From Streptomyces rubrogriseus (GTDB lineage Bacteria; Actinomycetota; Actinomycetes; Streptomycetales; Streptomycetaceae), in the NCBI RefSeq assembly GCF_027947575.1, contig NZ_CP116256.1:4588001-4652000 (forward strand): a stretch of DNA of 64,000 bases. The letters run 5' to 3'. Positions 56,345 through 64,000 of this stretch are shown here, one piece after another. Under the pieces are notes generated by a model. It did not search any database. It saw only the letters and a program-made list of their open reading frames with translations, and had not been told where the DNA came from. The translations under genes were made by a program, and so were the position numbers. Within the stretch, counting starts at the first letter, position 1. Every line of letters starts with the position of its first letter.

Positions 56345-56388
56345 GTCAGCATTCTGACATACCTTGACCTGTGTCAGGAATCTGACAC
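56344..56388. promoter_or_regulatory. Two perfect operators between MarR and VOC genes
   Basis: TGTCAG-CATT-CTGACA (56344-56359) and TGTCAG-GAAT-CTGACA (56372-56387, extended to GTGTCAG/CTGACAC) are perfect inverted repeats with centres 28 bp apart. The first overlaps the MarR start codon. Confidence 0.75.
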
Positions 56389-56420
56389 GAAGGTCCGACG
56401 CCAAGACAAGGAGCACCACC

Positions 56421-56789
56421 ATGCCCGTCACCGGTCCCGACTTCGTCTCCCTCCAGGTACGCGACCTCGACGCCGCGCAGGCGTTCTACGAGCAGTACCT
56501 CGGCCTCGTCCGCTCGCAGGCCGGGCCTCCGCACGCCGTAGTCTTCGAGACGAAGCCGATCGCGTTCGCACTGCGCGACATCGTTCCCGGCACCGATCTC
56601 GCCTCCGTCGCGCAGCCCGGCATCGGTGCCGCGATCTGGCTCCACGGCACCGATGTCCAGGCCATCCACGACGCCCTCGTCGCCGACGGTCACACCATCG
56701 TCTCCGCACCGGTCGACGGCCCGTTCGGCCGGACGTTCACCTTCGCCGACCTCGACGGCTACCACGTCACCCTCCACGACCGCGCCTGA
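56421..56789 (+). CDS. VOC-family (glyoxalase-like) protein
   Basis: The 122 aa product follows AAGGAG and shows two beta-alpha-beta-beta-beta modules of the vicinal oxygen chelate fold: FVSLQVRDLDAAQAFYEQYL, HAVVFETKPIAFALRDIVPG, AAIWLHGTDVQAIHDALVAD and FTFADLDGYHVTLHD. It may be a lyase, a dioxygenase or a binding-type resistance protein (bleomycin-like); no evidence decides. Control by the divergent MarR through the two operators is likely. Confidence 0.87.
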   Translation: MPVTGPDFVSLQVRDLDAAQAFYEQYLGLVRSQAGPPHAVVFETKPIAFALRDIVPGTDLASVAQPGIGAAIWLHGTDVQAIHDALVADGHTIVSAPVDGPFGRTFTFADLDGYHVTLHDRA

Positions 56790-56841
56790 CGGGCGGAACG
56801 CCGCAACGGCCGGCGCGGAGGGCAGGTGCCGCCGGAGCGTT

Positions 56842-57414
56842 TCAGCGCAGCAGGAGACCGACGGCCACCGTCAAACGTTCGAGGTACGACTCCCTCGACC
56901 CGACCTGGTGCTTGAGTCCCGTCGATGCGCTGATCATCGTCTGTGCGATCCGGACGGCCTCCTCCCGTCCCGTCGCGCCGGTGATCGCGTCCGTGATCAG
57001 CTCCTCGAAACGTCGCGGCAGGACCTCGACGACCTCTCCGAGGATGCCGGGATTGGCCTCGATCACCGTCGCGACGTCGCGCGTCAGCGGGCCGACGTAG
57101 CGGCCCGCCCAGTGGTCGAACGCTTCGACGAGGCGCTCCGGGAGGGGGCGGTCACCGTCGGCCAGGGCCTGTTCGGCCGCGGTGATGTCGCGATGCAGGG
57201 CCTGGGTGACCGCGGCACGGAACAGGCTCTCCTTCGAGGAGAAGAGGAAGTAGAGGCCCGGCCGGGAGATGTGCGCCGCCCGCGCCACCTCCTCCATCGA
57301 CGCCTTCCGGTATCCGAAGCGCGCGAACGTCGCCATGGCGGACTCCAGAACCATGGTCCGACGGTCGGCATCCGCGCCTGTCGGGGCCGGGTGGCCGGCG
57401 TCGCTCCTGCTCAT
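56842..57414 (-). CDS. TetR-family regulator
   Basis: The 190 aa product has a clear TetR DNA-binding domain: TMVLESAMATFARFGYRKAS, MEEVARAAHISRPGLYFLFS, SKESLFRAAVTQALHRDITA. The C-terminal domain includes EAFDHWAGRYVGPLTRDVAT and EVLPRRFEELITDAITGATG. It diverges from the SDR gene, with an inverted repeat in the 62 bp between them, so it is the probable regulator of that oxidoreductase. Confidence 0.88.
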   Translation of the reverse strand: MSRSDAGHPAPTGADADRRTMVLESAMATFARFGYRKASMEEVARAAHISRPGLYFLFSSKESLFRAAVTQALHRDITAAEQALADGDRPLPERLVEAFDHWAGRYVGPLTRDVATVIEANPGILGEVVEVLPRRFEELITDAITGATGREEAVRIAQTMISASTGLKHQVGSRESYLERLTVAVGLLLR

Positions 57415-57439
57415 GCGGCGAGCATACGAGCAGGAGCCG

Positions 57440-57470
57440 CACTATACAAATAGTGTCCAGTTCGTATAGT
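57440..57470. promoter_or_regulatory. Operator and overlapping divergent promoters, TetR/SDR
   Basis: CACTAT-ACAA-ATAGTG (57440-57455) is a perfect inverted repeat with 6-bp arms. TATAGT (57465-57470) lies six bases before the SDR ATG, a leaderless promoter. On the other strand the left arm contains TATAGT (57441-57446), a -10 box for the TetR gene. Binding at the repeat would block both. Confidence 0.65.
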
Positions 57471-57476
57471 TGAGCC

Positions 57477-58448
57477 ATGGATACCCGCCCGCTCGTCTCC
57501 ACGCCGTTCACCGCCTCCAGCACCGCGGACGAGGTGCTGGAGGGCATCGACCTCACCGGTGTCCGTGCGATCGTGACGGGAGCGTCCTCCGGACTCGGCA
57601 TCGAGACGGCTCGTGCGCTGACCGCCGCCGGGGCGGAGGTGACGCTCGCCGTGCGGAACACGGCTGCGGGTGCCTCCGCCGCCGAGACGATCGCCAGGTC
57701 GACCGGGGCGGCCCCGCCCCGGGTCGTCCGACTCGACCTCGCCGACCGGGCCGGCGTCACCCGGTTCACCGACGCGTGGGAGGGCCCGCTCCACCTCCTC
57801 GTCAACAACGCCGGCGTGGTCACCGGCGGACTCGAACGGACGCCCGAGGGCTGGGAGCTGCACTTCGCGACGAACCATCTCGGCCACTTCGCTCTGGCCA
57901 CCGGGCTGCGCCGGGCCCTGGCCCGCGGTGCGGCCGAGCGCGGCGGAGCACGGATCGTCTCCGTCAGTTCGACGGCGCACATGCGGTCCGGCGTCGACTT
58001 CGACGACCTCCACTTCGAGCGCCGCCGCCACGACCCGCAGACCGCCTACGCACAGTCGAAGACGGCGAACTCCCTCTTCGCCGTCGAGGCGACCCGCCGG
58101 TGGGGGTCCGACGGCATCGTCGCCAACGCGGTCAATCCCGGCGGTGTCGCGACGGGTCTGCAGCGGAACTTCACGCCGGAACAGAGGGCGTCGCTCGACG
58201 CGGCCGAGGCTGCCGGAGTCTTCACGTACAAGACGGTCGAGCAGGGCGCCGCCACCAGTGTCGTCGCGGCCGTCGCCCCCGAGTTCGCCCACTCCGGGGG
58301 TCACTACCTCGACGACGGGCGAGAGGCGTACACGGTGCCGAACGATGCCGACCTCGCGCAGCACCCGCACGGTGTCAAGGAGTGGGCGCTGGACCCCGCC
58401 GCCGCCCGGCGCCTGTGGACCGTCTCAACCGATCTGCTGCGCTCCTGA
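57477..58448 (+). CDS. Short-chain dehydrogenase, retinol/WW-oxidoreductase type
   Basis: The 323 aa protein is an SDR of the larger light-dependent-reductase-like group: cofactor motif AIVTGASSGLGIETARALTA (about 31-50), LAVRN giving NADP preference, LLVNNAGVVTGG, ELHFATNHLGHFALATGLR, catalytic VSVSSTAHM and TAYAQSKTANSLFAVEATRR. The C-terminal extension to residue 323 (HPHGVKEWALDPAAARRLWT) is usual in this subgroup. The mRNA is probably leaderless. Likely controlled by the divergent TetR. Confidence 0.9.
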   Translation: MDTRPLVSTPFTASSTADEVLEGIDLTGVRAIVTGASSGLGIETARALTAAGAEVTLAVRNTAAGASAAETIARSTGAAPPRVVRLDLADRAGVTRFTDAWEGPLHLLVNNAGVVTGGLERTPEGWELHFATNHLGHFALATGLRRALARGAAERGGARIVSVSSTAHMRSGVDFDDLHFERRRHDPQTAYAQSKTANSLFAVEATRRWGSDGIVANAVNPGGVATGLQRNFTPEQRASLDAAEAAGVFTYKTVEQGAATSVVAAVAPEFAHSGGHYLDDGREAYTVPNDADLAQHPHGVKEWALDPAAARRLWTVSTDLLRS

Positions 58449-58483
58449 CCTCTCGGCACGGAAGTGCCGACCGTGAGCCGAAC

Positions 58484-58711
58484 CTACGCGACTTCCTTCC
58501 CGGCCTCCCCCGGCTCCCCCAGTGGCCGGGTCGTCCCGTCGTCCGGGGCCGCACGCCGGCCGGGTTCGGTCTGGTCCAGCTCCCAGTGGTACTGGCACTC
58601 CTCGCACCGCGGCCCGTCCACGACGGCTGCCGGCGCGTGAACCCTCCGGCGGCTACGGGGGGCAAGGGTCCCCCCCCCCCGGCCGAGGCGAGCAAGACCC
58701 CAAGAGGGCAC
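58484..58711 (-). CDS. Possible small protein with CxxC, containing a G11 run
   Basis: A 75-codon frame (MPSWGLARLGRGGGTLAPRS, VVDGPRCEECQYHWELDQTE) fills most of the 276 bp between two genes. The CEEC pair with YHWELDQTEPG looks like a real zinc-binding fragment, but no ribosome site precedes the ATG. A homopolymer of 11 Cs on the plus strand (58670-58680) lies in its first part, so the reading frame upstream of CEEC is unreliable. It may be a truncated or phase-variable small gene. Confidence 0.3.
   Translation of the reverse strand: MPSWGLARLGRGGGTLAPRSRRRVHAPAAVVDGPRCEECQYHWELDQTEPGRRAAPDDGTTRPLGEPGEAGKEVA
58670..58680. repeat. Homopolymer of 11 C
   Basis: Eleven consecutive C residues, the longest mononucleotide run noticed in the window, lie upstream of the small CEEC frame. 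Such runs slip in replication and in sequencing. A second simple repeat, AGGTC/AGGTG units (58720-58750), overlaps the 3' end of the salicylate synthase gene. Confidence 0.85.
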
Positions 58712-58724
58712 GGTTCCGGTCAGG

Positions 58725-60155
58725 TCAGGTGAGGTCAGGTGAGGTGAGGGAGAACCTCAGGTACGGGGCGACGCTGCGGAGTTTCTCGCAGGTCTCCTCG
58801 GTCTCCCGCTCGGGGCTGGACTGGGCGGTGACCCCGGCGCCGGCTCGCAGCCACGCCTCGTCGCCCGCGCCGATCAGGGTGCGCAGGACGAGGGCGGCGT
58901 CGAGGGCGCCGCTGGTGCTCCCCCGGAAGACCGCCCCGCCGTACAGGCCGCGCGGACCTTCCTCGTGGCGGGCCAGGGCCTGGAGCGCGGCGCGTTTGGA
59001 GACGCCGGTGGCGGTGATCGCGGGAAACAGGGAGGCGAAGGCGTCCCAGGGTCCGGCGTCCGGCCGGAGCCGGCCCGTCACCCGCGAGGCCAGGTGCTGC
59101 ACCGATCCTCGGGGACGGACCGCCATGTACTCCTCGACCACGACGGAGCCGGGACGGCACACGGCCGCCATCTCGTCCCAGGCGAGACGTACGGACACGG
59201 CGTGTTCGTGTATCTCCTTGGGGTCGCTGAGCAGTTCCGCGCGCCGGCGCTCGTTCTCCGCCGGGTCGGCGCCCAGGGCGCGCGTGCCCGCGAGCGGCTG
59301 GGTGCTGACCCGTCCGTCGTCCCCGACCTCGAGAACGGTCTCGGGGCTGAATCCGGCAGCCCGGTAACCGCCGAGGTCCAGCACGTAGGAGCGTGCCGGT
59401 GTGTTGGCCCGGCGGCCCGCGAGGTAGGTCGCGGGGAAGTCGGGGCGCGGCTCGGCGGGCAGTGGGACCTGCCGGGAGACCACGGCCTTCTCCAGCAACC
59501 CGGCGCGGATGTCCCGGACCGTACGGGAGACCGCGCGGCCGTAGGCGGCGGTACCGACGGCGATGACGTCCTCGGTGCGGTCCCGCGCCGGTTGGTCGTG
59601 GGAGGTCTGCTCGGCCGCGGGCTCCGCGAGCAGGTCGGCGACCTTGCGCGCCCATGCCTCGTCCACCGCGCGGACCACCGTCGAGTCGCCGGTGAGGGTC
59701 ACTTCGACGGACGGGATCAGGGCGTGCAGCAGCGGCTGGTCTCCGGCCGTAGCGGGGTCCGCGTGCAGGAGGTGGGCGAGTTCGAAGGCCGCCCAGCCGT
59801 AGAAGCGGCGCTCTTCGCCGCTCTCGTCGGGCGAGGCGGATACGGAGGACAGCGCGGCGAGGGCGTCGGCGAACGCCGTCAACGGCCGCCGCTGCGTGCG
59901 CGAGGTCCAGGTACGCCCGGCGGCCCGCGCGGTGATGGCGGTGGCGTCCGCGGTGACGCTGGCGTCGGAGCCCGCCGCGAAGTGCCAGACTCCGCCCTCC
60001 GACTCGTACACCACGTACTGGCCCGCGAGGCCCGCCCGTGCGAGGCGGGTGGCGGTGGCGGCCGGGTCGGGGCAGGGCTCGCGGGTGCTCGCGCACGCGA
60101 GCGGTGGGACGGACCGCGCCCACGCGTCCCAGAGGTTCCGGGATCCGGTGCTCAT
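58725..60155 (-). CDS. Salicylate synthase (MbtI/Irp9/YbtS type)
   Basis: ATG 60155 gives 476 residues (AGAAGG about 13 nt upstream). The chorismate-binding fold is complete: EKAVVSRQVPLPAEPRPDFP, SYVLDLGGYRAAGFSPETVL, VSTQPLAGTRALGADPAENE, LLSDPKEIHEHAVSVRLAWD, VTGVSKRAALQALARHE-type loop, GLYGGAVFRGS and AGAGVTAQSSPERETEETCE, whose Glu residues bind magnesium. Length and the GLYGGAV block fit bifunctional salicylate synthases, which convert chorismate through isochorismate to salicylate, starter of yersiniabactin- and mycobactin-type metallophores. It follows two ABC half-transporters, 56 nt behind the second. Confidence 0.9.
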   Translation of the reverse strand: MSTGSRNLWDAWARSVPPLACASTREPCPDPAATATRLARAGLAGQYVVYESEGGVWHFAAGSDASVTADATAITARAAGRTWTSRTQRRPLTAFADALAALSSVSASPDESGEERRFYGWAAFELAHLLHADPATAGDQPLLHALIPSVEVTLTGDSTVVRAVDEAWARKVADLLAEPAAEQTSHDQPARDRTEDVIAVGTAAYGRAVSRTVRDIRAGLLEKAVVSRQVPLPAEPRPDFPATYLAGRRANTPARSYVLDLGGYRAAGFSPETVLEVGDDGRVSTQPLAGTRALGADPAENERRRAELLSDPKEIHEHAVSVRLAWDEMAAVCRPGSVVVEEYMAVRPRGSVQHLASRVTGRLRPDAGPWDAFASLFPAITATGVSKRAALQALARHEEGPRGLYGGAVFRGSTSGALDAALVLRTLIGAGDEAWLRAGAGVTAQSSPERETEETCEKLRSVAPYLRFSLTSPDLT

Positions 60156-60211
60156 CGTGTGGTGCCTTCTCTCTGCCGCTGGGTCGGGGTGGTCGTGGAT
60201 GTCGGGTCGGG

Positions 60212-61975
60212 TCATGACGAGGCCGACTCCAGTCGCCAGCCGTGGGCCTGCGCGCGCCGTTCCCAGAAGGAGGCGTACGTGCCTGCCGCCGCCACCAGGT
60301 CGTCGTGCGTGCCCCGTTCGGTGATCTCGCCGTCCTCCAGGACCAGGATCTGGTCGGCGCTCACGACGGTGCTCAGCCGGTGCGCGATGACCAGGAGGGT
60401 CCTGCGGGCCGCCAGGGCCCGCACGGCCTGGGCGAACAGCGCCTCGTTCTCCTGGTCGAGGGCGGCGGTGGCCTCGTCGAGGACGAGGATCGGGGCGTCC
60501 TTGAGGAGTGCGCGGGCGATGGACACGCGCTGCCGCTGTCCGCCGGACAGTCGCGCGCCGCCCTCGCCCACCTTCGTGGCCCACCCCTCGGGCAGCTCCT
60601 CGATCACGCGGTCGAGGCCGGAGAGCGCCGCGGCCTCGGCCAGTTGGCCACGGTCCGCGTGCGGGGCGGCGATGCGGACGTTCTCCTCGATCGTGCCGTC
60701 GAAGAGGTAGACGTCCTGGAAGACGAGGGACACGTGGGCCGCGAGGTCGTCGGCGCCGATCTCGCGGACGTCGACGCCGCCGATGCGGACGGTGCCCTCG
60801 GTGGTGTCCCGGAAGCGGGCGAGCAGCCCGGCGATCGTGGTCTTGCCCGCGCCGGAGGGCCCGACCAGCGCCGTCATGCTGCGCTCGGGCAGGCGGAAGG
60901 TCACGTCGTTCAGGACCGGGCGTGCGGCTGCTCCGGTCACCGGGTCGGCGCCGCCGTCGTAGTGGAAGCCGACCTTGTCGAACTCCACGCTCGCGTCGCG
61001 CGGCGTCCGCGGCTCGGCGGGCTGTGGGAACGGCGGTTCGTCGAGGACGGCGCCGAGGCGTTCCAGGGTGTTGCGGGCGATGCGCATCCCGGCGCCGGCC
61101 TCGGCGGCCGACGACACGCCGTCGATCAGGCGGACCAGCAGCACCAGGAGCGCCAGCAGGGTGGGCACGGTGAGGGAGCCGTCGAGCTGCCAGGACACCC
61201 CGAGGGCGAGCAGCAGGGCGAACACGAGCCGGGTGGCGAAGGAGAACGAGACCAGTCCGGGCAGCCCCCGCGCGATGAGCCGCCGGTCCGCGCGGGCCTC
61301 GGCCGCCAGGGCGTCGTCGAGGGCGCCGTATCCCTCGGCGGTCCGGCCGAACGCCCTCAGTACCGGCTGGTTGCGCGCGTACTCCAGGACCCGGTCGGCG
61401 GACTCGCCGATCGCGGCGTCGCGGCCCAGGTCGAGCCGGCGCATCACGGCGCTGCTCGCCGCCTGGACGGCGAACAGCACGGGCGCGCAGACCAGCAGCA
61501 CCAGGGCGGTGCGGACGTCGAAGAAGAACGTGGCGGCCACCAGCGTCGCCGGGGTGAGCAGGGAGCTGATGAACGGGCGCAGCAGGTGGGCCGGTGTGCT
61601 CATCACCTGGATGACGTTCTGTCCGGCGAGCCTGCTGAACTCGGCCGTGCGGCCGGCGTCGAACCAGCCGAGGGGCAGACGCAGTGCCTGGTCCGCCATG
61701 CGGTGGTGCAGCACCCGGGAGAGCCGGGAACCGACCGTGAAGCCGCCGCTGACGGCCGCGCCCTGGAGCGCGGCGTGCGCGACCGCGCAGCCGGCGAACG
61801 CCGCCAGCCAGGGCCACACGTCGTCGGGATCGGGACCGAGCAGGGCACGCAGTACGGGCACCAGGAGGGCGAAGGCCACACCCTGGAGGACGGCGGCGGC
61901 GCACTGGAGGACGAGCAGCCGGTTCAGCGGGCGGGAGCCTTCCGGCCCGAGGACCCGGTAGAGCTGACGGATCAT
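60212..61975 (-). CDS. ABC half-transporter (YbtQ/IrtB-like)
   Basis: The 587 aa protein has six N-terminal membrane helices (about 20-290) and an ATPase domain with Walker A GPSGAGKTT, Q-loop VFQDVYLFDGT, signature LSGGQRQRVSIARALL, Walker B ILVLDEATAALD and the switch His in IAHRLSTV. It overlaps the other half-transporter by 4 nt (ATGA at 61972-61975), implying a heterodimer. Paired fused permease-ATPases next to a salicylate synthase match YbtP/YbtQ and IrtA/IrtB, which import metallophore complexes despite their exporter fold. IrtA's siderophore-interacting reductase domain is absent here. Confidence 0.9.
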   Translation of the reverse strand: MIRQLYRVLGPEGSRPLNRLLVLQCAAAVLQGVAFALLVPVLRALLGPDPDDVWPWLAAFAGCAVAHAALQGAAVSGGFTVGSRLSRVLHHRMADQALRLPLGWFDAGRTAEFSRLAGQNVIQVMSTPAHLLRPFISSLLTPATLVAATFFFDVRTALVLLVCAPVLFAVQAASSAVMRRLDLGRDAAIGESADRVLEYARNQPVLRAFGRTAEGYGALDDALAAEARADRRLIARGLPGLVSFSFATRLVFALLLALGVSWQLDGSLTVPTLLALLVLLVRLIDGVSSAAEAGAGMRIARNTLERLGAVLDEPPFPQPAEPRTPRDASVEFDKVGFHYDGGADPVTGAAARPVLNDVTFRLPERSMTALVGPSGAGKTTIAGLLARFRDTTEGTVRIGGVDVREIGADDLAAHVSLVFQDVYLFDGTIEENVRIAAPHADRGQLAEAAALSGLDRVIEELPEGWATKVGEGGARLSGGQRQRVSIARALLKDAPILVLDEATAALDQENEALFAQAVRALAARRTLLVIAHRLSTVVSADQILVLEDGEITERGTHDDLVAAAGTYASFWERRAQAHGWRLESASS

Positions 61976-63804
61976 CGTGCACTTCCTTCTCGGATGGCGT
62001 CCGTGCTGCTGCTCTGGGCGTCCCAGAGGGCGGCGTACCGGCCACCCGCGGCGACGAGGTCGTCGTGACGGCCCTGTTCGGTGACGCGTCCGTCCTCCAG
62101 GACCACGATCCGGTCGGCGGAGCGGACGGTCGACAGCCGGTGGGCGATGACGAGCAGGGTGCGGCCGGCCGCGAGCGCGGACAAGGCGTCCTGGATCAGT
62201 GCCTCGGAGTGCGGGTCGGCGTACGCGGTCGCCTCGTCGAGCACGAGGACGGGGGCGTCGGCGAGCAGGGCTCTGGCGATCGAGAGGCGTTGTGCCTCAC
62301 CGCCGGAGAGGGTGACGGCCGTGCCGAGTTCAGTCGCGTAGCCGTCGGGCAGTGCCGTGACGCGGTCGTGGATGCGGGCGGCGCGGGCGCACCGCTCGAC
62401 TTCCTCGTCGGTGGCCTCGGGGCGGCCCAGCCGGATGTTGTCGGTGACGCTCGCCCGCAGCAGCCGTACGTCCTGGAGGACGAAGCCGACCCGGCGGTAC
62501 AGCTCGGTCGCGGGGATGTCGCGGAGGTCGGCGCCGCCGAGGGTCACCGTGCCGGCGGTGGCGTCGTGGAAGCGGGGCAGGAGCGAGGCCAGGGTGGACT
62601 TGCCGGAGCCGGAGGGTCCGACCAGCGCGGTGACCGTGCCGGGGGCGAGATCGAGGTCGACGTCGCGCAGGACGTCGGTGCGCCCGTCGTAGGAGAAGGT
62701 GACCCCGCGCAGCCGGACGTGGTGGCCGTCGGGCAGGACGGGGGTGGCGGGCTCGGGGAGGGTCGGGGCGTGCAGCAGCTCCGTGATGCGTACGGCGGCG
62801 GCCTGGCCGGCCCGGATCTGCTGGATGCGGGGGCCCACCACGCCCATGGGGGCGGCGACGGCGGGGCCCAGCAGCAGGAAGGGGACGAGTTCGGCGCCGG
62901 TCATCCGGTCCTGGGTGACGAACACGGCGCCCACCACGGTCAGGAGCAGCAGGACCACGGCCGGGGCGACCACCAGCACGGCGGCGGTGGAGCTGACCAG
63001 GGTGGTGCGGACCCAGCGGGAGAAGAAGTCGGCGAAGCCCTCGGTGGCGTCGACGAAGCGCTCGTGGGCCTTGCGGCCGCGGCCGAAGCTCTTGAACACG
63101 GCGATGCCGGAGGCGAATTCCACGGCGGCGGTGGAGATCCGCCCCAGCGCGGCGCCGAACTCGGCCATCTGGGCAGCGGCGCCCGCCATCGCCCGGCTGA
63201 ACAGGAGCACGCCGAGCAGCAGGGGGACGACGCTGACCAGGGCGAGGCGCCAGTCGACGGTGAACAGGTAGGCCAGGGCCAGGACCGGTGCGGTGAGTAC
63301 GGCGACGACGTCGAGCAGGGTGTGGGCGAACAGCGTGTGCAGCGCGCTCACGTCGTCCTGCACCGCCTGCTTGACCTCGCCGGTGCCCCGGTCCGTGAGC
63401 CGGCCCAGTGGCAGCCGTCCGATGTGCCGGGCGAGCCGGCGGCGAAGGGCGAGCTGGAGGTCGTTGTCGGCGATGTGGGCGAGGGCGCCGGCCGCGGTGC
63501 CGCACGCCAGGGCGAGGAGCCCCGCCGCGCAGGCCAGCGCGACCAGCGGCCACAGGGTGTCACCGTCGGCGGGGGTGCCCGTCGTGAGTCGGCCGGCGAT
63601 CTCGGAGACGGCGATGAACGGGACCACTCCGGCCAGGGCCGCGACGGTCTGGAGGCCGACGGAGACGGCCAGTCGGCTCCGGACGGGACCGGTCAGCTCG
63701 CGCAGGGGACGCGGGGGGTGCGTAGGTGCCCCGGTGCCCGCGCCGGGGGCTGCCGGGGCCCGGGACACCGGACCCGGGCCGGTCTCGGGCGGTTGTGACT
63801 TCAC
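61972..63804 (-). CDS. ABC half-transporter (YbtP/IrtA-like)
   Basis: The 610 aa protein has a Pro-rich N-terminus, six membrane helices (about 40-310) and an ATPase domain with Walker A GPSGSGKST, VLQDVRLLRAS, signature LSGGEAQRLSIARALL, Walker B VLVLDEATAYADP and AHRLSTV. In Walker B the usual catalytic Glu is present, while the following D-loop is AYADP, seen in the YbtP group. It overlaps both neighbours by 4 nt (63801-63804 upstream, 61972-61975 downstream), so the three genes are translated as a unit. Confidence 0.9.
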   Translation of the reverse strand: MKSQPPETGPGPVSRAPAAPGAGTGAPTHPPRPLRELTGPVRSRLAVSVGLQTVAALAGVVPFIAVSEIAGRLTTGTPADGDTLWPLVALACAAGLLALACGTAAGALAHIADNDLQLALRRRLARHIGRLPLGRLTDRGTGEVKQAVQDDVSALHTLFAHTLLDVVAVLTAPVLALAYLFTVDWRLALVSVVPLLLGVLLFSRAMAGAAAQMAEFGAALGRISTAAVEFASGIAVFKSFGRGRKAHERFVDATEGFADFFSRWVRTTLVSSTAAVLVVAPAVVLLLLTVVGAVFVTQDRMTGAELVPFLLLGPAVAAPMGVVGPRIQQIRAGQAAAVRITELLHAPTLPEPATPVLPDGHHVRLRGVTFSYDGRTDVLRDVDLDLAPGTVTALVGPSGSGKSTLASLLPRFHDATAGTVTLGGADLRDIPATELYRRVGFVLQDVRLLRASVTDNIRLGRPEATDEEVERCARAARIHDRVTALPDGYATELGTAVTLSGGEAQRLSIARALLADAPVLVLDEATAYADPHSEALIQDALSALAAGRTLLVIAHRLSTVRSADRIVVLEDGRVTEQGRHDDLVAAGGRYAALWDAQSSSTDAIREGSAR

Positions 63805-64000
63805 TTGACGAGTACTCCGATTTCGGGGATGGGCCGGCCGCCCGCCTCGGTGATGCGGCGGCTGGTCATGCCGGCCTCGCGGGCCAGGCGGGCGACGTCG
63901 AAGGTGTGCCAGTCGTAGCTGTCGGCGACCTCGCGCACGGTGCGGCCGTCGCGCAGGACCTTCCAGGTCGTGGTGAACCGCATGGCGTCGCCCTCGGTGG
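63801..64000 (-). CDS. C-terminal end of a probable SAM methyltransferase (cut by window edge)
   Basis: The minus-strand frame is open from the window edge to the stop at 63801 and encodes RFTTTWKVLRDGRTVREVAD, SYDWHTFDVARLAREAGMTS and RRITEAGGRPIPEIGVLVK. This pattern (strand, short turn, strand, helix with AREAGM, final strand) fits the end of a class I small-molecule methyltransferase, but the diagnostic SAM motifs lie outside the window. It overlaps the ABC gene by 4 nt and so belongs to the same metallophore operon. Confidence 0.5.
   Translation of the reverse strand, partial: TEGDAMRFTTTWKVLRDGRTVREVADSYDWHTFDVARLAREAGMTSRRITEAGGRPIPEIGVLVK

Noticed and set aside
60242-63798. Long plus-strand frames opposite the two ABC half-transporters
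   Set aside because: Composition is Gln/Gly/Asp-rich without motifs; the minus strand carries all ABC motifs.
1-64000. Search for tRNA, rRNA, CRISPR arrays, prophage modules, integrase/att sites and replication origin
   Set aside because: No cloverleaf-like sequence with CCA-end features, no regular repeat-spacer pattern, no phage structural genes and no DnaA-box cluster were recognised by eye; a tRNA or covariance-model scan would be needed to exclude small RNAs.

Overview
This 64 kb window reads as Streptomyces chromosomal DNA. It is very GC-rich with strong G/C third-position bias, uses GTG starts often, and has several leaderless promoters in which a TAxxxT -10 box sits about 6-7 nt before the start codon. 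The gene set is typical of the genus: XRE/MmyB, MarR, TetR and LysR regulators, SpoIIE phosphatases, DUF574 methyltransferases and 2-methylisoborneol synthesis. Many decayed genes and insertion-sequence remnants, plus secondary-metabolite genes at the right end, suggest a chromosomal arm rather than the core (inference).

Left part (1-9.8 kb). A LysR fragment runs off the left edge, followed by a small two-gene unit (unknown 93 aa protein plus CMD-family protein). Next is a gene graveyard (1.6-3.7 kb): an IS256-type transposase remnant and the broken pieces of a sugar ABC-importer/alpha-L-rhamnosidase locus. A PAS-GAF-SpoIIE phosphatase gene is intact. Remnants of IS5- and ISL3-type transposases follow, then a SAM methyltransferase, a DUF2461 protein, and epoxide hydrolase and TetR pseudogenes.

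Middle (9.8-34 kb). An MMPL exporter diverges from an OmpR-type two-component system. An XRE regulator and an alcohol dehydrogenase have both lost their 5' ends at a shared junction. Then come a MarR-MFS operon, an SDR/LysR divergent pair sharing a perfect palindrome, and a putative 23S rRNA guanine methyltransferase preceded by a nine-codon leader ORF and a strong hairpin. A probable redox/electrophile-response cluster (pirin, two small acetyltransferases, MarR, isochorismatase-type hydrolase, decayed quinone oxidoreductase) is dotted with copies of a TTGAC-N2-GTCAA box.

33-49 kb. A TetR gene overlaps by 4 nt an ORF whose product looks like a complete histone fold resembling eukaryotic H2A; this is the most unexpected item in the window. 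Other genes include a histidine kinase with an extra C-terminal membrane and extracytoplasmic domain, a PAP2 phosphatase whose frame runs antisense into the neighbouring response regulator, a MarR/metallo-hydrolase pair, a TetX-like monooxygenase with its TetR repressor and operators, and a GntR-MFS operon.

Right end (49-64 kb). The 2-methylisoborneol operon encodes a family 2B encapsulin-type shell protein with a cyclic-nucleotide-binding domain, 2-MIB synthase and geranyl diphosphate C-methyltransferase. A MerR-methyltransferase fusion gene comes next. An MFS drug exporter is preceded by an 18-codon leader ORF whose RNA can form mutually exclusive 1:2, 2:3 and 3:4 stems. A MarR/VOC pair and a TetR/SDR pair follow. 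The window ends inside a salicylate-type metallophore cluster (salicylate synthase and two ABC half-transporters resembling YbtP/YbtQ or IrtA/IrtB). No tRNA, rRNA, CRISPR array or replication origin was recognised.
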